A stretch of DNA of 64,000 nt, from assembly GCF_042656585.1 (NCBI RefSeq), contig NZ_JBHSPG010000023.1. One strand, 5' to 3'. The first letter of the stretch is position 1. Every line of letters begins with the position of its first letter. The position numbers were made by a program, and so were the translations under genes. The notes beneath the pieces were generated by a model. It saw nothing but the letters and a program-made list of their open reading frames with translations. It was not told the origin of the DNA and did not search any database. Below are positions 61,578 to 64,000 of the stretch, one piece after another. The DNA comes from Thalassorhabdus alkalitolerans (GTDB taxonomy: Bacteria; Bacillota; Bacilli; Bacillales; Marinococcaceae).

Positions 61578-62465
61578 ATGTTTAGAAATGCAGCTGAGCT
61601 TGTTGAAGCAGCAGAGTCAAAAAAAATACCAATATCACAAGTGATGCTTGAACAAGAGTGTGAGGTTAAAAAAGTGACCAAGGAGCAAGTTTTTAAAGAC
61701 ATGGAAAGAAACGTAGAGGTTATGGAAAAGGCTGTCGAGCGGGGAATTAAGGAGTCTGTTACCTCTGTATCTGGTTTGACCGGTGGAGATGCGGTTAAGC
61801 TTCAGACCTATATGGCTGATCATGAGACACTCTCAGGCCCCCTTTTACTTGATGCTGTAAGTAAAGCGATGGCAACAAATGAAGTAAACGCCGCAATGGG
61901 AACCATTTGTGCAACACCGACAGCAGGTTCGGCTGGAGTGGTTCCTGGGACAATGTTTGCTCTTAGCGGGAAATATAATGCTTCAAAAGAGGATAAAGTG
62001 AGATTTTTGTTAACGGCAGGCGCTTTTGGAATGGTGGTAGCAAATAATGCTTCCATATCAGGAGCTGAAGGAGGGTGTCAGGCTGAGGTAGGATCGGCAG
62101 CAGGCATGGCAGCGGCCGCGGCCGTGGAGCTTGCCGGGGGTTCTCCCTCCCAATGTGCAGAAGCGATGGCGATGACGTTAAAAAATTTATTAGGTCTGGT
62201 ATGTGATCCGGTCGCTGGTCTTGTAGAGGTTCCTTGCGTAAAAAGAAATGCTGCGGGGACAGCGGTTGCATTAATGGCTGCCGATATGGCTTTAGCGGGA
62301 ATAGAGAGCCGTATTCCTTGCGATGAAGTGATTGAGGCAATGTATAAAATCGGACAGGTCATGCCTTCAGCACTTCGTGAAACCGCACAGGGCGGACTGG
62401 CGGCAACACCGACAGGGCGAGAGTGGGAAACAAAAATATTCGGTATCGCCCTTGATAAGAAATGA
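61578..62465 (+). CDS. sdaAA: L-serine dehydratase, alpha subunit
   Basis: Iron-sulfur subunit of serine dehydratase. The 295-residue protein has SGLTGGDAVKLQ, NEVNAAMGTICATPTAGSAG, NNASISGAEGGCQAEVGSA and CDPVAGLVEVPCVKRN, which together hold the cluster cysteines and the serine site. ATG 61578 follows GGTGAGAGG closely; the frame from 61533 overlaps sdaAB. Its stop overlaps the recG start by ATGA. Confidence 0.95.
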   Translation: MFRNAAELVEAAESKKIPISQVMLEQECEVKKVTKEQVFKDMERNVEVMEKAVERGIKESVTSVSGLTGGDAVKLQTYMADHETLSGPLLLDAVSKAMATNEVNAAMGTICATPTAGSAGVVPGTMFALSGKYNASKEDKVRFLLTAGAFGMVVANNASISGAEGGCQAEVGSAAGMAAAAAVELAGGSPSQCAEAMAMTLKNLLGLVCDPVAGLVEVPCVKRNAAGTAVALMAADMALAGIESRIPCDEVIEAMYKIGQVMPSALRETAQGGLAATPTGREWETKIFGIALDKK

Positions 62466-64000
62466 CCGGCTTACCAAGTCTTCCCGTTTCTAAGGTGAAA
62501 GGAATCGGAGAAGAAAAAGAAAAAGAATTAAACGCTCTCCATATTCACTCTGTCAACGATCTTTTGGAATATTACCCGTATCGATACGAAGATTATGTAG
62601 TAAAAGATGTCACAGAGCTTGAGCATGATGAAAGAGGCACAATTCAAGGAGTAGTGCAAAGCGAACCTTCTGTTCAGTATTTTGGGAGGAAAAAGTCCCG
62701 GGTCACTGTGAGGGTGCTGACCAATGGTGTGTTAGTGAAAGCGGTATTTTTCAATCGTCCTTTTGTGAAACAGCAAATAAAAAATGGAGATGAGCTCACG
62801 ATCACAGGTAAGATTGACAAAAACCGCCTGCAAATGACTGTGCAGGACTATAAAAAGGGCTCTCAGGCATCTGATGCATCCCTTGAGCCTGTATATTCTG
62901 TTGGAGGTAAAGTTACAGTAAAGCAGCTTCGCGGATTTATTCGCACAGCCTATCGCCAGTTTGGAGATCTGATCGAAGATAATCTGCCGCCATTATTTCT
63001 TGATCGCTATAAACTGCCTTCCAAAAAAAATACACTTTTTCATATTCACCATCCTAAAGATAGAGAAGCGTTAAAGCATGCAAGAAGAAGAATTATTTAT
63101 GAAGAATTTCTCCTCTTTCAACTGAAAATGCAAATGTTCAAGAGAATACAGCGAATGGCCAGGGAAGGGATTGTCCATACCTTTGAACAAAAGGAAGTAG
63201 ACGAGTTTATTAATAAGCTTCCCTTTCCGTTAACAGGCGCTCAAAACCGAGTGACAGCAGAGATACTTGAGGATCTCCAATCTCCGTATTCAATGAATCG
63301 CCTTCTTCAAGGAGACGTGGGGTCCGGAAAAACGGTGGTGGCTGCTATAGCCATGTTTACCGCCTTTTTGTCTGGTTACCAGTCTGCATTAATGGTTCCG
63401 ACTGAAATATTGGCCGAACAGCATTATCGCTCCTTGCAGGAGCTGTTGGAGCCTGCTGGGCTGTCTATAGCACTTTTAACAGGGTCAACGAAAACTAAAT
63501 CAAGAAGAGAAATCAATGAGGCTTTAAAAAGCAAGGAAATCCAAATCGTAATAGGAACTCATGCCTTAATACAAGAAGGTGTTGAATTTAGCAGTCTGGG
63601 GCTTGTCATAACAGACGAACAGCATAGATTTGGCGTCATGCAGCGCCGGGCATTAAAGGAAAAAGGCAAGACACCAGATGTCCTTTTTATGACCGCTACC
63701 CCTATCCCGAGAACTCTGGCTATTTCTGTATACGGGGATATGGACGTCTCTGTCATTGATGAAATGCCTGCAGGGAGAAAGCCGATTGAAACGTACTGGG
63801 CTAAGCCTCATATGCTTGAGCGCGTTCTCGGGTTTGTTCAGAAAGAAGTAGATCAAGGAAGGCAGGCGTACGTTATCTGTCCTCTTATTGAAGAATCAGA
63901 TAAGCTGGATGTGCAAAATGTCATTGAAGTCCACGGAATGCTTAAAGACTTTTACCAGGGATATGAGGTTGGGCTCCTTCATGGAAGGCTTTCCAATGAA
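62462..64000 (+). CDS. recG: ATP-dependent DNA helicase RecG, 5' part (cut by the window end)
   Basis: RecG reverses stalled forks and branch-migrates recombination intermediates. The frame runs open for 513 codons to the last base. The N-terminal helix-hairpin and OB wedge domain (about residues 1-165) are followed by helicase domain 1. Walker A GDVGSGKT is at residues 284-291 and the motif II variant DEQH at 385-388 (DEQHRFGVMQRR), a RecG signature. ATG 62462 overlaps the sdaAA stop. The C-terminal third is outside the window. Confidence 0.95.
   Translation, partial: MTGLPSLPVSKVKGIGEEKEKELNALHIHSVNDLLEYYPYRYEDYVVKDVTELEHDERGTIQGVVQSEPSVQYFGRKKSRVTVRVLTNGVLVKAVFFNRPFVKQQIKNGDELTITGKIDKNRLQMTVQDYKKGSQASDASLEPVYSVGGKVTVKQLRGFIRTAYRQFGDLIEDNLPPLFLDRYKLPSKKNTLFHIHHPKDREALKHARRRIIYEEFLLFQLKMQMFKRIQRMAREGIVHTFEQKEVDEFINKLPFPLTGAQNRVTAEILEDLQSPYSMNRLLQGDVGSGKTVVAAIAMFTAFLSGYQSALMVPTEILAEQHYRSLQELLEPAGLSIALLTGSTKTKSRREINEALKSKEIQIVIGTHALIQEGVEFSSLGLVITDEQHRFGVMQRRALKEKGKTPDVLFMTATPIPRTLAISVYGDMDVSVIDEMPAGRKPIETYWAKPHMLERVLGFVQKEVDQGRQAYVICPLIEESDKLDVQNVIEVHGMLKDFYQGYEVGLLHGRLSNE

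Noticed and set aside
1..64000. Defence islands, prophage, insertion sequences, CRISPR arrays, tRNA or rRNA genes
   Set aside because: None seen; the region is a conserved housekeeping and sporulation segment with uniform gene style.

Overview
The window is a 64 kb stretch of chromosome from an endospore-forming Bacillaceae-type Firmicute. The evidence is the gene order, which follows the Bacillus subtilis spoVD-to-recG region almost gene for gene, together with dedicated sporulation genes (spoVD, spoVE, spoIIGA, sigE, sigG, spoVM), strong GGAGG ribosome sites, frequent TTG/GTG starts, a T-box and PyrR attenuators. Long acidic tails on the exposed parts of DivIB and PrkC suggest a salt- or alkali-adapted species; that is an inference and I do not name a species. 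Nearly all genes are on the + strand. I see no insertion sequence, prophage, CRISPR array, tRNA or rRNA.

Layout. 1-9310: end of the division and cell wall cluster (spoVD 3' part, murE, mraY, murD, spoVE, murG, murB, divIB), closed by a strong terminator. 9865-12390: ftsA-ftsZ. 12805-15505: spoIIGA-sigE, then sigG behind its own forespore-type promoter and a leader hairpin. 15695-19711: ylmC, ylmD, ylmE, sepF, ylmG, ylmH, divIVA. 19724-22973: ileS under an isoleucine T-box. 23166-24974: a small unknown gene, lspA and an RluD-type pseudouridine synthase. 24971-37126: the full pyrimidine operon pyrR-pyrP-pyrB-pyrC-pyrAA-pyrAB-pyrK-pyrD-pyrF-pyrE with three attenuators. 37416-42907: a methyltransferase gene, rqcH on the minus strand and a calcium-type P-type ATPase. 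43041-52403: yloC, remA, gmk, rpoZ, coaBC, priA, fmt, rsmB, rlmN. 52410-57207: the phosphatase/kinase pair prpC-prkC, rsgA, rpe, an unknown ORF and the 26-residue spoVM. 57375-64000: rpmB (minus), yloU, fakA, a degV-family gene, sdaAB-sdaAA and the start of recG, cut by the window edge.

How the genes work together. The first third makes lipid-linked peptidoglycan precursor (MurE, MurD, MraY, MurG, MurB) and builds the septum (FtsZ, FtsA, SepF, DivIB, DivIVA). Spore-specific wall enzymes and the sigma E/sigma G machinery lie among these genes, so vegetative division and the sporulation septum are encoded side by side. The middle makes UMP from bicarbonate, glutamine and aspartate, with PyrR sensing the product. 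The last third covers translation and ribosome upkeep (Fmt, RsmB, RlmN, RsgA, L28, RqcH), replication restart and recombination (PriA, RecG), nucleotide and CoA supply (Gmk, CoaBC) and Ser/Thr signalling.

Differences from the B. subtilis layout as I remember it: no def between priA and fmt, no thiN after rpe, no ylxW/ylxX/sbp before ftsA, no bpr between ftsZ and spoIIGA, and a degV gene added next to fakA. I found no convincing undescribed multi-gene system. The most interesting signals are regulatory: the long-spacer spoIIGA promoter, the sigG leader, the triple pyr attenuator, a Bacillaceae-type intergenic repeat and a structured gap beside rqcH.
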